A DNA stretch of 64,000 nucleotides from Rhodoplanes serenus (GTDB lineage: Bacteria; Pseudomonadota; Alphaproteobacteria; Rhizobiales; Xanthobacteraceae), in contig WNKV01000011.1 of the NCBI GenBank assembly GCA_009720755.1, positions 1 to 64,000 on the forward strand. The letters are read 5' to 3'. A program made the translations under genes and the position numbers. Below, piece after piece: positions 38,121 through 48,575 of this stretch; positions within the stretch are counted from its first letter, which is position 1; the number at the start of each line of letters is the position of its first letter. Under the pieces are notes generated by a model. The model saw only the letters and a program-made list of their open reading frames with translations, was not told where the DNA came from and did not search any database.

Positions 38121-39110
38121 ATGAGCCCTCGCCCGTCGGTACAGGCGGACACCCGGCGGGTGACGCTCGAGCATTTGCGCGCCTTCGTTTGCGTCGCCGA
38201 GGACGGCGGCTTCCAGCGCGCCAGCCGCGAGCTGCACCGCAGCCAGTCGGCCATCACCCAGAGCCTCCAGAAGCTGGAGGAGATTCTCGGCAGCCGGCTG
38301 ATCGAGCGGCGGCAGGGTCACGTCGTCGGCCTCACGCCGGCCGGCGAGCGGCTCCTGCCGTCGGCGCGCGACATCCTCGCCCGCCTCGGAGACGCGGTCG
38401 GCACGTTGCAGCGACCGGAGCTGAGCGGCCGCATCGCCCTCGGGGTGCCGGACGATGTCCGGGTCGGCGACCTGCACGGCGCGATCTCCCGCTGTCTCGG
38501 GCTCAACCGCGGCCTGCGCGTGGAGGTGACGTCGACGCTGTCGTCGCACGTCGCCAGCCTGCTCGAGGAGGGACGACTCGACATCGGAATCCTGAAGACG
38601 ACGGCTGCCCCCGGGGAGGCCGGCCCGGCTGGCCGCGGGCTGGCTTCGAACGGACCAGTTCCAAACGGGCCGGCCGGCGGCGAGCGCACCCTGCGGGTCG
38701 AGCCGCTCCATTTCGTCGCCGCCCGCCGCCGGATCGCCGCCGGCGATCTCGACGAGCTGCCGCTCGTTGCCTTTCCGGAGGGCTGTGCCTATCGGGCGGC
38801 GGCGCTCCGCGCACTGGCGCGGGCCGGGACGGCCGTCTATCTGGCCTATGTCAGCGCCTCCTACGAGAACATTCGCAACGCCGTCTCCGCCGGCCTCGGG
38901 GTCGCCGCCCTGCCGGTCGGGGCGATCGCGCCGGACCATGTGGTCCTGTCGGCGGCGGACGGCTTCCCGGCCCTGCCGCCGGTCCGTCTGGTGCTGATCG
39001 TCCGGTCGCGCGGGGCGCTGTTCGACCGTTTCGCCGATGTTCTGGAAGGCGCGGTTCTCCAGGGCGGGCGGAGCATCGCGGTCCCGCCGGCCGGACGCGA
39101 GACCGCCTGA
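38121..39110 (+). CDS. LysR-family transcriptional regulator
   Basis: 329 residues. The N-terminal helix-turn-helix is typical: LEHLRAFVCVAEDGGFQRASRELHRSQSAITQSLQKLEEILGS-type layout with RRQGHVVGLTPAGERLL. The effector domain runs from about residue 95 and contains an unusual Gly/Pro-rich insert (GEAGPAGRGLASNGPVPNGP). Divergent placement next to the EamA-methyltransferase-PLP cluster is the classic position for its activator. Confidence 0.93.
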   Translation: MSPRPSVQADTRRVTLEHLRAFVCVAEDGGFQRASRELHRSQSAITQSLQKLEEILGSRLIERRQGHVVGLTPAGERLLPSARDILARLGDAVGTLQRPELSGRIALGVPDDVRVGDLHGAISRCLGLNRGLRVEVTSTLSSHVASLLEEGRLDIGILKTTAAPGEAGPAGRGLASNGPVPNGPAGGERTLRVEPLHFVAARRRIAAGDLDELPLVAFPEGCAYRAAALRALARAGTAVYLAYVSASYENIRNAVSAGLGVAALPVGAIAPDHVVLSAADGFPALPPVRLVLIVRSRGALFDRFADVLEGAVLQGGRSIAVPPAGRETA

Positions 39111-39259
39111 TGTCGCGGTCGCATGCTGGTGCCTGCGCCACCTGCAACTCCGGCGGCCCCGAAACGGCCGGCACGGCCCTTTCCCGCGGCGGCGCGTCCC
39201 GGTAAAAGGCGCCCGAACCGGCTCGTCGCCGTATCGCGCCCGTCGCCCGAGGACTCCCC

Positions 39260-40144
39260 ATGACCGTATCGCCGCACGAGATCGCCCGCGTGCTCATCGA
39301 GGCGCTGCCGCACATGCAGCGCTACGACGAGGAGATCGTGGTGGTGAAGTATGGCGGCCACGCCATGGGCCAGGAGGCCGCGGCCCGGAGCTTCGCGCGC
39401 GACATCGTGCTGTTGGAGCAGACCGCCATCAACCCGGTGGTGGTGCATGGGGGCGGCCCGCAGATCGGCGGCATGCTCCAGCGGCTCGGCATCAAGTCGG
39501 AGTTCGCGGCCGGCTTGCGCATCACCGACGCCGCCACCATCGAGATTGTCGAGATGGTGCTGGCCGGCTCGATCAACAAGCAGATCGTCGGCTTCATCAA
39601 CGAGGCCGGCGGCCGTGCGGTCGGCCTGTGCGGCAAGGACGGCAACATGGTGACGGCCCGCAAGGTCGGCCGCACCGTGGTGGACCCCGGCTCGCATATC
39701 GAGCAGATCGTCGATCTCGGCTTCGTCGGCGAGCCCGAGACGGTCGACACCGCGGTGCTCGACCAGATTCTCGGCCGCGACCTCATCCCGGTGCTGGCAC
39801 CGATCGCCACCTCGGTCGAGGGCGGCACCTACAATGTCAATGCCGACACCTTTGCGGGTGCCGTCGCCGGTGCCCTGAAGGCCAAGCGCCTGCTGCTGCT
39901 CACCGACGTGCCCGGCGTGCTCGACAAGTCGAAGCAGCTCATCAAGGAGCTGTCCATCGACGACGCCCGCCGGCTGATCGCCGACGGCACCATCACGGGC
40001 GGCATGATCCCCAAGGTCGAGACCTGCATCTATGCCCTGGAGGCGGGCGTGCAGGGCGTGGTGATTCTCGACGGCAAGGTCGAGCATGCGGTGCTGCTCG
40101 AGCTCTTGACCGATCTCGGCGCCGGCACCCTGATCCACCCCTGA
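39260..40144 (+). CDS. argB: Acetylglutamate kinase ArgB
   Basis: 294 residues; phosphorylates N-acetylglutamate in arginine synthesis. It has the phosphate-binding [11 protein letters not shown] (Lys30), the substrate loop [24 protein letters not shown]-site residues in [12 protein letters not shown] and the allosteric-type C-terminus [14 protein letters not shown]. The N-terminal helix before the kinase core is the type associated with arginine-inhibited hexameric enzymes. argF and argD are 20 kb away. Confidence 0.97.
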   Translation: MTVSPHEIARVLIEALPHMQRYDEEIVVVKYGGHAMGQEAAARSFARDIVLLEQTAINPVVVHGGGPQIGGMLQRLGIKSEFAAGLRITDAATIEIVEMVLAGSINKQIVGFINEAGGRAVGLCGKDGNMVTARKVGRTVVDPGSHIEQIVDLGFVGEPETVDTAVLDQILGRDLIPVLAPIATSVEGGTYNVNADTFAGAVAGALKAKRLLLLTDVPGVLDKSKQLIKELSIDDARRLIADGTITGGMIPKVETCIYALEAGVQGVVILDGKVEHAVLLELLTDLGAGTLIHP

Positions 40145-40332
40145 TCGACTCCCGAGCGCACGGCGGGGCCGAGTCCCGCATTGCCGTCACGGTGCCGACA
40201 CGAAACCGCCGCCTTGGCGCCGCCGCGCCCGGGTGGCGGGGCGTCGGCCCCGCGTGAGTGCTTGAGTGCGCCGGGTGATCCGTGCAAGGTGGCCGTGTCC
40301 GATCCGACCGGCCAGCCGTGGAGCCCCCCGAC

Positions 40333-41952
40333 GTGACTGCCCGTCCCCCTCGCGTGCTGATGATCTATCCCGAGTTCATCAAGGACTCGTTCTGGCACTA
40401 CAAGGCCGCCTGCGAGCTGGTCGGCGCCAAGTATCCGGCGGCGCCGCTCGGCCTGATCACGGTGGCCGCCATGCTGCCGGCGGGCTGGGACATCCGTCTC
40501 GTCAACCGCAACACCGAGACGCTGACCGACGACGATCTCGCCTGGGCCGACCTGGTGATGATCGGCGGCATGCTGAACCAGCAACCCGACTTCCTGCATC
40601 TGATCGATCTCGTCCACCGGCACGGCAAGCCGGTCTGCGTCGGCGGGCCGGACGTGTCGTCGAGCCCGCATCTCTACGCGGCTGCGGATTTCCAGGTGAT
40701 CGGCGAGGCCGAGCTGGTGATCGACGATTTCATCACGGCGTTCGAGCGCGGCGACCGCAGTGGCGTGTTCACCGCCGAGAAGTACCAGGCCGACATCACC
40801 AAGACGCCGCTGCCGCGCTGGGACCTGCTGAAGCTCGACCAGTATCTCTATATCGGAGTGCAATACGCCCGCGGCTGCCCGTTCACCTGCGAGTTCTGCG
40901 ACATCATCGAGCTGTATGGCCGGGTGCCGCGCACCAAGACGAACGATCAGATTCTTGCCGAGCTCCAGGCGCTCTACGACCGCGGCTATCGCGGTCATGT
41001 CGACTTCGTCGACGACAACTTCATCGGCAACAAGAAGAACATCCGCACCCTGATGCCGCGCCTGAAGGCGTGGCTCGTCGAGCGCGACTACCCGTTCGAG
41101 TTCTCGACCGAGGCGTCGATCAATCTCGCCGACGACGACGAGATGCTCCAGGCCATGAAGGACGCCAACTTCTTCGCGGTCTTCGTCGGCATCGAGAGCC
41201 CCGATCCCGAGACGCTGGTGCAGATGCGCAAGAAGCAAAACACCAAGCGCAACATCGCCGAGTGCATTCACAAGATCTACAGCTACGGCATGTTCGTGAC
41301 GGCCGGCTTCATCGTCGGCTTCGACAGCGAGAAGGTGTCGATCGCCCAGTCGATGACCGATTTCATCGAGGAGTGCGCGATCCCGGTCTGCATGGTCGGC
41401 CTGCTCTATGCGTTGCCGAACACCCAGCTCACCCGGCGGCTGGAGCGCGAGGGCCGGCTGCATCCCGGCCACGACCGGATGCACGTCGATACGGGCGGCG
41501 ACCAGTGCACGCTCGGCTGCAACTTCGACACCAAGCGGCCGCTGCGTGACATCCTGGTCGACTACCGCACGGTGCTCGCCAACGTGTTCGAGCCGTCCGC
41601 CTATGCGGGGCGGCTGGCGCGGCTCGCCGCCATGATGGACCGCTCCGACCGACGCCGCGAGCTGCCGGAGGGCGACGTCCGCCGGCGGGTCGGCGGTATC
41701 GAGGCGGTCCACAAGATCATGTCGGCGCTGCCGGAGGCGCGCGAGCCGTTCTGGAAGGTGTTCGTCGAGGTGGCCAAGTCGAACCCCGGTGCGCTGCGCT
41801 ACATCGTGCTGCTGATGGCGTTCTATCTTCATCTCGGCCCGTTCTCGCGGCACGCCATCGCGGTGATCGATCGCCGCATCGCCGAGCTGGACGCCGCCGC
41901 GGCGGTGCCTCCGATGGCCGTCACGGTCGAGCGGCAGGCCGCCCTGCACTGA
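40333..41952 (+). CDS. B12-binding radical SAM protein with DUF4070 C-terminus
   Basis: 539 residues. The N-terminal cobalamin-binding-like Rossmann domain (VLMIYPEFIKDSFW to about residue 150) lacks the base-off DxHxxG His. The radical SAM core has the cluster motif CPFTCEFCD near residue 195 and the GFIVGFDSE strand. The C-terminal DUF4070-type region resembles that of hopanoid methylase HpnP, but overall similarity does not justify that name. The GTG at 40333 follows GGAG; GTG at 40282 is an alternative. Substrate unknown. Confidence 0.8.
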   Translation: MTARPPRVLMIYPEFIKDSFWHYKAACELVGAKYPAAPLGLITVAAMLPAGWDIRLVNRNTETLTDDDLAWADLVMIGGMLNQQPDFLHLIDLVHRHGKPVCVGGPDVSSSPHLYAAADFQVIGEAELVIDDFITAFERGDRSGVFTAEKYQADITKTPLPRWDLLKLDQYLYIGVQYARGCPFTCEFCDIIELYGRVPRTKTNDQILAELQALYDRGYRGHVDFVDDNFIGNKKNIRTLMPRLKAWLVERDYPFEFSTEASINLADDDEMLQAMKDANFFAVFVGIESPDPETLVQMRKKQNTKRNIAECIHKIYSYGMFVTAGFIVGFDSEKVSIAQSMTDFIEECAIPVCMVGLLYALPNTQLTRRLEREGRLHPGHDRMHVDTGGDQCTLGCNFDTKRPLRDILVDYRTVLANVFEPSAYAGRLARLAAMMDRSDRRRELPEGDVRRRVGGIEAVHKIMSALPEAREPFWKVFVEVAKSNPGALRYIVLLMAFYLHLGPFSRHAIAVIDRRIAELDAAAAVPPMAVTVERQAALH

Positions 41953-42036
41953 GGTCCGCCCGCCGCCGCCCCTTGCGGCCGCCGCGGTGGCGCTTCATGC
42001 CTGTCCGCGAGGGCGATTCGGCTCGCGGAGGGAGTC

Positions 42037-43044
42037 ATGCGGAGAACGGCCGTGCGGTCCGTCATCGGCGCCGCGGTGCTCGCCGCCACGTTGCTCGGCA
42101 GCGGGCCGGCCCGCGCCGATCTCGATCTCTGCAACCGGCTGAGCTTCGTGGTCGAGGCGGCGATCGGCATCGAGGAGAAGGGTGCCACCGCGACCCGCGG
42201 CTGGTTCCGCCTCGATCCCGGCCAGTGCCGCACCGTGCTCGCCGGCGAGGTGACGGCCGAGCAGGTGTTCCTGCATGCGAAGGCGCTGCCGCTCTACGGG
42301 CCGTCGCCGGAGCCGATGAGCGGCCACGCCGATCTGTGCGTCGGCACCGGCGACTTCGTCATTGCGGCGGCGCGTGCCTGCCGGCCGCCGCAGCGCTTCG
42401 CCCGCTTTGCCGCCGTGAAGCCGTCCGAGGCGGCGGGGCGGCTGGTGGCGGCGCTGGCCGAGGAGGCCGAGTATTCCGACGAGCAGGCGCGCCGCGCCGG
42501 CATTCAGCGCCTGCTGGTGCTGGCCGGCTACGACGCCCATCCGATCGACGGCGTGAGCGGCCCCAAGACCGACGCCGCCATCGCCCAGTTCCTCAAAGAC
42601 CGCGGCCTGCCGGCCGATGCGGCCGCAGGGGCGGGCGTGTTCGATGCCCTGATGGAGGCGGCCCAGCAGCCCGCCGCCTCGGGTTTCTCCTGGTGCAACG
42701 ACACCCGCTTCGCCGTGATGGCGGCGATCGCCGTGGAGGAGAAGGGCGCCCTGGTGGCGCGCGGCTGGTACCGGGTCGAGCCGGGCAAATGCGTCCGCCC
42801 GGATGTCGTCGGCAAGCCGCGCCGGGTGTTCAGCTACGGCGAAGCTGTGGACGGCGACGGCCAGCCGGTGCGGCGCAGCGACCGGCGGCTCGCCTGGGGC
42901 GGCGGCACCACGCTGTGCACCCGCGAGGCGCGCTTCGAGCTCGGCGACCACAAGGATTGCGGCGCCGCCGGCCTCGACGCCACCGGCTTCGCGGCCGTGG
43001 ACCTCGCCGGCAAGCCGAGCGCCACGGTGCGTTTCCAGGAGTGA
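42037..43044 (+). CDS. Secreted protein with two DUF1036 domains and a peptidoglycan-binding-like segment
   Basis: 335 residues with a signal peptide (VIGAAVLAATLLGSGPARA). DUF1036 occurs twice: LDLCNRLSFVVEAAIGIEEKG, then RGWFRLDPGQC near residues 30-75, and FSWCNDTRFAVMAAIAVEEKG, then RGWYRVEPGKC near 225-265. Between them, IQRLLVLAGYDAHPIDGVSG resembles a peptidoglycan-binding repeat. Paired Cys residues suggest disulphides in the periplasm. Role unknown. Confidence 0.8.
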   Translation: MRRTAVRSVIGAAVLAATLLGSGPARADLDLCNRLSFVVEAAIGIEEKGATATRGWFRLDPGQCRTVLAGEVTAEQVFLHAKALPLYGPSPEPMSGHADLCVGTGDFVIAAARACRPPQRFARFAAVKPSEAAGRLVAALAEEAEYSDEQARRAGIQRLLVLAGYDAHPIDGVSGPKTDAAIAQFLKDRGLPADAAAGAGVFDALMEAAQQPAASGFSWCNDTRFAVMAAIAVEEKGALVARGWYRVEPGKCVRPDVVGKPRRVFSYGEAVDGDGQPVRRSDRRLAWGGGTTLCTREARFELGDHKDCGAAGLDATGFAAVDLAGKPSATVRFQE

Positions 43045-43107
43045 TCCGAAATCCGGCCGATCAACTGGGCGGTCGCGCCACGGCGCGCCTGCCTCGACAT
43101 GCCTGCC

Positions 43108-43145
43108 GGAGAACCGGGTCCCACTTCGCCGGAAAATGCTCTAAG
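43108..43145. repeat. Partial copy of the dispersed hairpin element (right arm)
   Basis: GAACCGGGTCCCACTTCGC and GGAAAATGCTCTAA reproduce the right arm of copy B at 1538-1574. It lies 8 bp before the ATG of the HAD nucleotidase gene, so here the element sits 5' of a gene and not at a stop codon. Confidence 0.75.
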
Positions 43146-43153
43146 ACGTCCGC

Positions 43154-43891
43154 ATGTCCAGCATCGCCCCCGCACCGTCCGACGCCACCCGCCGGTTCGA
43201 CCATGTCGAGACCTGGGTGTTCGATCTCGACAATACCCTCTATCCGCACCATCTCAACCTGTGGCAGCAGGTCGACGGCCGCATCCGCGACTACATCGCG
43301 GAGTTCCTCGCCGTCACCCACGACGAGGCGTTCCGCGTCCAGAAGGACTACTACAAGCGGTTCGGCACCAGCATGCGCGGCCTGATGATCGAGCACGGGC
43401 TCGATCCGGACCACTTCCTCGACTACGTGCATCGCATCGATCATTCGCCGCTGACGCCGAATCCCGCCCTCGGCGACGCCCTGGAGCGGCTGCCCGGCCG
43501 CAAGCTGATCCTCACCAACGGCACCCGGGCGCACGCCGAGGCGGTGCTGGCCCGGCTCGAGATCGACCACTGCTTCGAGGACGTCTTCGACATCGTCGCC
43601 GGCGCACTGGAGCCCAAGCCGTTTCCCGAGGTGTACGACAAGTTCCTGGCTCGCCACGGCGTCGATCCGGCCCGGGCGGCGCTGTTCGAGGACCTCGCCC
43701 GCAACCTGGCGGTTCCGCACGCCCTCGGCATGGTGACGGTGCTGGTGGTGCCGGAGAAGACCCGCGAGGTGTTCCGCGAGCACTGGGAGCTGGAGGGCCA
43801 CGACGCCCCCCATGTGGACCACGTGACCGACGATCTCACCGGCTTCCTGGAAGAGGTCCTGCGCGCCCGCGGCATCCCTGCGACCGCTTGA
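43154..43891 (+). CDS. HAD-superfamily pyrimidine 5'-nucleotidase
   Basis: 245 residues of the SDT1/Phm8-like group. Motif I is [11 protein letters not shown] (nucleophile Asp near residue 24), motif II ILTNGT, motif III Lys in [13 protein letters not shown], and motif [18 protein letters not shown]. These enzymes dephosphorylate nucleoside monophosphates. It lies 70 bp upstream of dapD on the same strand, the arrangement common in Hyphomicrobiales. Confidence 0.9.
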   Translation: MSSIAPAPSDATRRFDHVETWVFDLDNTLYPHHLNLWQQVDGRIRDYIAEFLAVTHDEAFRVQKDYYKRFGTSMRGLMIEHGLDPDHFLDYVHRIDHSPLTPNPALGDALERLPGRKLILTNGTRAHAEAVLARLEIDHCFEDVFDIVAGALEPKPFPEVYDKFLARHGVDPARAALFEDLARNLAVPHALGMVTVLVVPEKTREVFREHWELEGHDAPHVDHVTDDLTGFLEEVLRARGIPATA

Positions 43892-43961
43892 CCGGCCACC
43901 CTTGACATCGCTCCCGGCTGCCCCGACAACGCGGCGCCTTCGCGTTTCCGAGGATCGCTCC

Positions 43962-44807
43962 ATGTCGCACGCCGAGCTTGCCCGCACCATCGACGAGGCA
44001 TTCGAACGCCGCAGCGAGATCGGCCCGGATACCGCGGGTCCGCTGCGCGGCGCGGTCGACCGGGCGCTGCGCCTGCTCGACGCCGGCGAGGAGCGGGTCG
44101 CCGAGCCACAGCCCGATGGCTCCTGGCGGGTCAACCAGTGGCTCAAGAAGGCGGTGCTGCTGTCGTTCCGCCTCAACGACATGAGCGTCATTCCGGGCGG
44201 TCCCGGCCGGGCCGGCTGGTGGGACAAGGTGCCGTCCAAGTTCGACGGCTGGGGCGAGGCGCAGTTCCGCGAGGCCGGCTTTCGTGCCGTGCCCGGCGCC
44301 ATCGTGCGGCGCTCCGCCTATGTGGCGCCCGGCGTGGTGCTGATGCCGTCCTTCGTCAATCTCGGCGCCTATGTCGACACCGGCACCATGATCGACACCT
44401 GGGCGACGGTCGGGTCCTGCGCCCAGATCGGCAAAAACTGTCACATCTCGGGTGGCGCCGGCATCGGCGGCGTGCTGGAGCCGTTGCAGGCCGGCCCGGT
44501 GATCATCGAGGACGACTGCTTCGTCGGCGCCCGCGCCGAGGTCGCCGAGGGCGTCGTCGTGCGCCGCGGCGCGGTGCTCTCCATGGGGGTCTATCTCGGC
44601 GCCTCGACCAAGATCGTCGACCGCGAGACCGGCGCCGTCGTCACCGGCGAGGTGCCGGCCTATTCGGTGGTGGTGCCGGGCACGTTGCCCGGCAAGCCGC
44701 TGAAGGACGGCTCGCCGGGGCCGGGCCTCTACTGCGCCGTCATCGTCAAGCGGGTCGACGAGAAGACCCGTGCCAAGACCAGCATCAACGAGCTGCTGCG
44801 CGACTGA
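43962..44807 (+). CDS. dapD: Tetrahydrodipicolinate N-succinyltransferase DapD
   Basis: 281-residue left-handed beta-helix enzyme using succinyl-CoA. The hexapeptide-repeat core is visible from [31 protein letters not shown]-type repeats and [34 protein letters not shown] precedes them. The ATG at 43962 follows GAGGA; an upstream in-frame start at 43902 is less likely. With dapE 635 bp on and dapB at the left edge, it shows this genome uses the succinylase branch of lysine synthesis. Confidence 0.97.
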   Translation: MSHAELARTIDEAFERRSEIGPDTAGPLRGAVDRALRLLDAGEERVAEPQPDGSWRVNQWLKKAVLLSFRLNDMSVIPGGPGRAGWWDKVPSKFDGWGEAQFREAGFRAVPGAIVRRSAYVAPGVVLMPSFVNLGAYVDTGTMIDTWATVGSCAQIGKNCHISGGAGIGGVLEPLQAGPVIIEDDCFVGARAEVAEGVVVRRGAVLSMGVYLGASTKIVDRETGAVVTGEVPAYSVVVPGTLPGKPLKDGSPGPGLYCAVIVKRVDEKTRAKTSINELLRD

Positions 44808-44961
44808 CCGGGGCGGAGGTTCGACGGCCGCCCGTGGCGCCGGCCGGGCCGAGCGGGCCCCGCGTCGAGGCGGCGGCTCGCGCGGCGGGTCGAGACGCTC
44901 CATTCCACGGCGCGCCGGTGCGAGCGTCTCGGTCGCGCCGGAGCCCGATCGGAGGACGGAC

Positions 44962-45414
44962 ATGACCTGGCGTGACGTCCTGTTCGAGTTCGACGGCCGG
45001 ATCGACCGGCGGACCTTCTGGACCGCCTTCCTGGCGGTGGCCGTCGCCGAGCTGTTCTGCCACGCCGTGGTGGGGCTGGTCGCTGACGATCGCGCCACCT
45101 CGATCGTCAGTCTCGCCTTCAGCTATCCGGAGTTCGCCATCATGGCCAAGCGCGGCCATGATCGCGGCATGCCCACCGCGGTGCCGGGCGTGTTCTTCGG
45201 CCTCAGCGTCCTCGTCGACTTCGTCTTCGTCATCGATGCCGCCGGCACGCCCGAGCAGCCGAGCCCCCTCCTGATGATGCTGACGGTGCCGTGGCTGGTG
45301 TTCGCCGTGGCGCTGCTGGTCGATCTCGGCTTCCGCCGCGGCACCCGCGGCCCCAACCGCTACGGCCCCGACCCGCAGGGGCCGACCATCTACCGCATCG
45401 ACCGCCAGGACTGA
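44962..45414 (+). CDS. DUF805 membrane protein
   Basis: 150 residues from an ATG preceded by GGAGGAC. The DUF805 opening [24 protein letters not shown] and a terminal NRYGPDP motif are present, with about four hydrophobic segments between. Function unknown; the domain is frequent between dapD and dapE in this order of bacteria. Co-directional with both. Confidence 0.88.
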   Translation: MTWRDVLFEFDGRIDRRTFWTAFLAVAVAELFCHAVVGLVADDRATSIVSLAFSYPEFAIMAKRGHDRGMPTAVPGVFFGLSVLVDFVFVIDAAGTPEQPSPLLMMLTVPWLVFAVALLVDLGFRRGTRGPNRYGPDPQGPTIYRIDRQD

Positions 45415-45442
45415 GCGGCCGCCGTTCCAGGACCTGACCGTT

Positions 45443-46597
45443 ATGCCGGCCGATCCCGCTGCCCTCGCCCGCGATCTCCTGCGCTGCCCGTCGGTGACGC
45501 CGGCCGAGGGCGGTGCGCTCGACCTGGTGGCTCGGGTGCTGGGCGCCGCCGGCTTCACGGTCGAGCGGGTGACCTTCTCGGAGCCGGGCTTCGCCGACGT
45601 CGAGAATCTGTTCGCCCGGATCGGCGAGGGCGGGCCGCATCTCGTCTTCGCCGGCCACACCGACGTGGTGCCGGCCGGCGACGCGGCGCGGTGGACGCAC
45701 CCGCCCTTCGCGGGCGAGATCGCTGACGGCGTGCTCTACGGCCGCGGTGCCGTCGACATGAAGGGGGCGGTCGCCTGCGCCATGGCGGCGGCGCTCGACC
45801 ATCTCGCCGCCAGCGGCGGGCGGCCCAAGGGCACGCTGTCGTTCCTGCTCACCGGCGACGAGGAGGGGGTGGCGGTCAACGGCACCGTCAAGCTGCTGCG
45901 CTGGGCGGCGGCGCGCGGCGAACGGTTCGACCACTGCCTTCTCGGCGAGCCGACCAATCCGGACGCGCTCGGCGACATGATCAAGATCGGTCGCCGCGGC
46001 TCGCTCAACGGCACCCTGGTGGTGAGCGGAACGGCCGGTCACGTCGCCTATCCGCAGCGCGCCGACAATCCGGTCCGCCACATCGTGCGGCTCGCGGCGG
46101 CGCTCATGGGCGAGCCGCTCGATCACGGCACCGCGCATTTCGATCCGTCGAACCTGGAGATCACGTCGATCGACGTCGGCAATCCCACCGTCAACGTCAT
46201 CCCGGCCGAGGCGCGGGCGCGCTTCAACATCCGCTTCAACGATCGGCACACCTTCGCGTCGCTGAAGACACTGGTGGAGGCACGCGCCGCCGCGGCCGCC
46301 CAGGGCGCCCGCTGGCGCATCGACTGGGAGCCGTCCAACGCCGATGCGTTCGTCACCGCGCCGGGGGCTTTCGTCGATACGGTGCGCGATGCCATCGTGA
46401 TGGTCACCGGCCGCACGCCGGTCTTGTCCACCTCGGGCGGCACCTCGGACGCGCGGTTCATCAAGGATTATTGCCCGGTGGTCGAGTTCGGGCTGGTGCA
46501 GGCCAGCATGCACGGCGTCGACGAGCGGGTGCCGGTCGCCGACCTCGCGGCGCTGACCGCCGTCTATCGCGAGATCTTCGCGCGGTATTTCGGCTGA
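45443..46597 (+). CDS. dapE: Succinyl-diaminopimelate desuccinylase DapE
   Basis: 384-residue M20 metallopeptidase-type enzyme. Zinc ligands and catalytic residues are in [11 protein letters not shown] (His/Asp), [13 protein letters not shown] (Asp), LTGDEEG (catalytic and ligand Glu), LGEPTN (Glu) and the C-terminal [17 protein letters not shown] (His). A dimerisation domain with [11 protein letters not shown] and [15 protein letters not shown] lies in the middle. It releases succinate to give LL-diaminopimelate. Confidence 0.97.
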   Translation: MPADPAALARDLLRCPSVTPAEGGALDLVARVLGAAGFTVERVTFSEPGFADVENLFARIGEGGPHLVFAGHTDVVPAGDAARWTHPPFAGEIADGVLYGRGAVDMKGAVACAMAAALDHLAASGGRPKGTLSFLLTGDEEGVAVNGTVKLLRWAAARGERFDHCLLGEPTNPDALGDMIKIGRRGSLNGTLVVSGTAGHVAYPQRADNPVRHIVRLAAALMGEPLDHGTAHFDPSNLEITSIDVGNPTVNVIPAEARARFNIRFNDRHTFASLKTLVEARAAAAAQGARWRIDWEPSNADAFVTAPGAFVDTVRDAIVMVTGRTPVLSTSGGTSDARFIKDYCPVVEFGLVQASMHGVDERVPVADLAALTAVYREIFARYFG

Positions 46598-46625
46598 CGC
46601 GGCGGCTCCGGCCGGGGCGCTCGCC

Positions 46626-47363
46626 TTAGTACTCCACCGCGACCAGATAGAGCCCGTCGGGCGGCGCCACCGGGCCGCAGGCCGAGCGATCGCGCGCCGC
46701 CAGCGCCGCCGCGAGGTCGTCGGCGGTCCACCGGCCGTCGCCGACCAGCACCAGCGAGCCGACCATCGAGCGCACCTGATGGTGCAGGAACGAGCGCGCC
46801 ACCGCGGTGACCATCACGTCGTCGCCGGAGCGGTCGACGTCGAGCACGTCGAGCGTCTTCTCGGGCGAGGCGGCTTGGCACTCGGCGGCCCGGAAGGTGG
46901 TGAAGTCGTGCTTGCCGACGAGGCGCTGGGCGGCGGCGTGCATGGCCGGCACGTCGAGCGGGCGGGCGACCCGGAAGGCGCGGCCTTCGTCGAGCGCCAG
47001 CGGGGCACGGCGGTTGACGATCCGGTACATGTAGTGCCGGCGCTTGGCCGAGAAGCGGGCGTCGAAGTCGTCGGCGACCGGCTCGGCGGCGAGCACCGCC
47101 ACCCGGTGCGGGCGCAGATGCGCATTGGCGGCGTCGCGGATGGTGTCGGTGTCGATCTCGCGCGACAGATCCACATGGGCGACCTGGCCGACGGCGTGGA
47201 CGCCGGCGTCGGTGCGGCCGGCCCCCTTGACCGTGACGGCCTCGCCCGCGAAGGCGGCGATCGCCGTCTCCAGCACGCCCTGCACCGACACGCCGTTCTG
47301 CTGCACCTGCCAGCCGCAGAACGCGGCACCGTCGTACTCGATGGAGAGCTTGTAACGCGGCAT
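46626..47363 (-). CDS. truA: tRNA pseudouridine(38-40) synthase TruA
   Basis: 245 residues. The catalytic Asp lies in [17 protein letters not shown] (near residue 52), with the N-terminal strand [17 protein letters not shown] and FRAAECQA later. The C-terminal [12 protein letters not shown] is also family-typical. It modifies U38-U40 in the anticodon stem of several tRNAs. It begins 9 bp after the fmt stop codon, so they are co-transcribed; it converges with dapE over 28 bp. Confidence 0.97.
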   Translation of the reverse strand: MPRYKLSIEYDGAAFCGWQVQQNGVSVQGVLETAIAAFAGEAVTVKGAGRTDAGVHAVGQVAHVDLSREIDTDTIRDAANAHLRPHRVAVLAAEPVADDFDARFSAKRRHYMYRIVNRRAPLALDEGRAFRVARPLDVPAMHAAAQRLVGKHDFTTFRAAECQAASPEKTLDVLDVDRSGDDVMVTAVARSFLHHQVRSMVGSLVLVGDGRWTADDLAAALAARDRSACGPVAPPDGLYLVAVEY

Positions 47364-47372
47364 GAGGATCTC

Positions 47373-48305
47373 TCAGGGCAGGACGGTGCCGGGCTCGACC
47401 GGGGTGCCGCGCAGGAACTCGTCGGCCGTCATCGGCTGGCGGCCGGCGCGCTGGAGCTGGAGGATACGCAACGCCCCGTCGCCGCACGCCACGGTGAGGC
47501 GATGGTCCAGCACGGTGCCGGGCGGGCCGAAGCCCTCGCCCCGGGTGGTGCGCAGGACCTTAATGCGCGCCGGACCCTTGGCCTCCGGCAGCTCGAACCA
47601 GGCGCCCGGGAACGGCGACAGGCCGCGAGCGTGGTCGTGGACCGCCTTGCACGGCCGCGTCCAGTCGATCCGGGTCTCGGCCTTGTCGATCTTGGCCGCG
47701 TAGGTGACACCCTCGTCGGCCTGCGGGGTGAGCACCAGGGCGTCGCGCTCCAGCGCCGCCAGCGCCCGTGCCATCAGGTCGGCGCCGAGCCGGGCGAGGG
47801 CGTCGTGAAGGTCGCCGGCCGTCATGTCGGGGCCGATGGCGAGCCGCTCCGCCATGGCGACCGGGCCGGTGTCGAGCCCTTCCTCCATGCGCATCACCAT
47901 CACGGCGGTGTCGGCATCGCCCGCCATCACGGCCCGGTTGATCGGCGCGGCGCCGCGCCAGCGCGGCAGCGCCGAGGCGTGCAGGTTGAAGCAGCCGAGC
48001 CGCGGCGCGTCGAGCACCGGCTTGGGCAGGATCAGCCCGTAGGCCACCACCACGGCGGCGTCCGCCCCATGGGCCCGGAAGGCCGCCTGGGCCTCCTCGC
48101 TGCGCAACGTCTTCGGGGTGAGCACCGGCAGCCCGAACCGGCGCGCCTCGCGCTCGATCGGGCTCTCCTGGAGCGCCATGCCGCGCCCGGCCGGCTTCGG
48201 CGCACGCGTGTAGACGGCCACGACCTCGTGGCCGCGTCCGACGATTTCGAGGAAGGTCGGCACGGCGAAGTCCGGCGTGCCCATGAAGACGAGACGAAGC
48301 GGCAT
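47373..48305 (-). CDS. fmt: Methionyl-tRNA formyltransferase Fmt
   Basis: 310 residues. It opens [18 protein letters not shown] and holds the formyl-folate site [20 protein letters not shown] (Asn, His) with the catalytic Asp in [10 protein letters not shown]. The C-terminal OB-like tRNA-binding domain follows residue 210. It formylates initiator Met-tRNA. The deformylase gene def that often adjoins fmt is not on either side here. Confidence 0.97.
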   Translation of the reverse strand: MPLRLVFMGTPDFAVPTFLEIVGRGHEVVAVYTRAPKPAGRGMALQESPIEREARRFGLPVLTPKTLRSEEAQAAFRAHGADAAVVVAYGLILPKPVLDAPRLGCFNLHASALPRWRGAAPINRAVMAGDADTAVMVMRMEEGLDTGPVAMAERLAIGPDMTAGDLHDALARLGADLMARALAALERDALVLTPQADEGVTYAAKIDKAETRIDWTRPCKAVHDHARGLSPFPGAWFELPEAKGPARIKVLRTTRGEGFGPPGTVLDHRLTVACGDGALRILQLQRAGRQPMTADEFLRGTPVEPGTVLP

Positions 48306-48575
48306 GACGGTGACCGAATCGCCAACACGGCGACGGCGGACCGTAGAGCATTTTCGGGCGGCCGGGTAACGGGCTGTTCGGTGCGTCCCGAGAGTTCGAC
48401 GAATCCGCGTCGACCCGGGACGGCCCGGAGTTGTCGCCGCTTCGGCGATCCGGCTAAGGTCCGGCGAGAGGATCGAACCCGACAGGTGCGGGCGCGGTCC
48501 GGCGGGCGCCGGTGGCCTCCCGGGGCTGCAAGTCCGCCCGGGCGCCGTCCCGGCCAGGACCAGGACGACCGCGCC

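Noticed and set aside
40030-41949. 639-residue minus-strand frame opposite the radical SAM gene
   Set aside because: His/Arg/Asp-rich antisense frame with no family pattern, opposite an intact CxxxCxxC enzyme.
40333-41952. Naming the radical SAM protein HpnP (hopanoid methylase)
   Set aside because: Domain order agrees but the N-terminal residues differ and no hopanoid genes are nearby.
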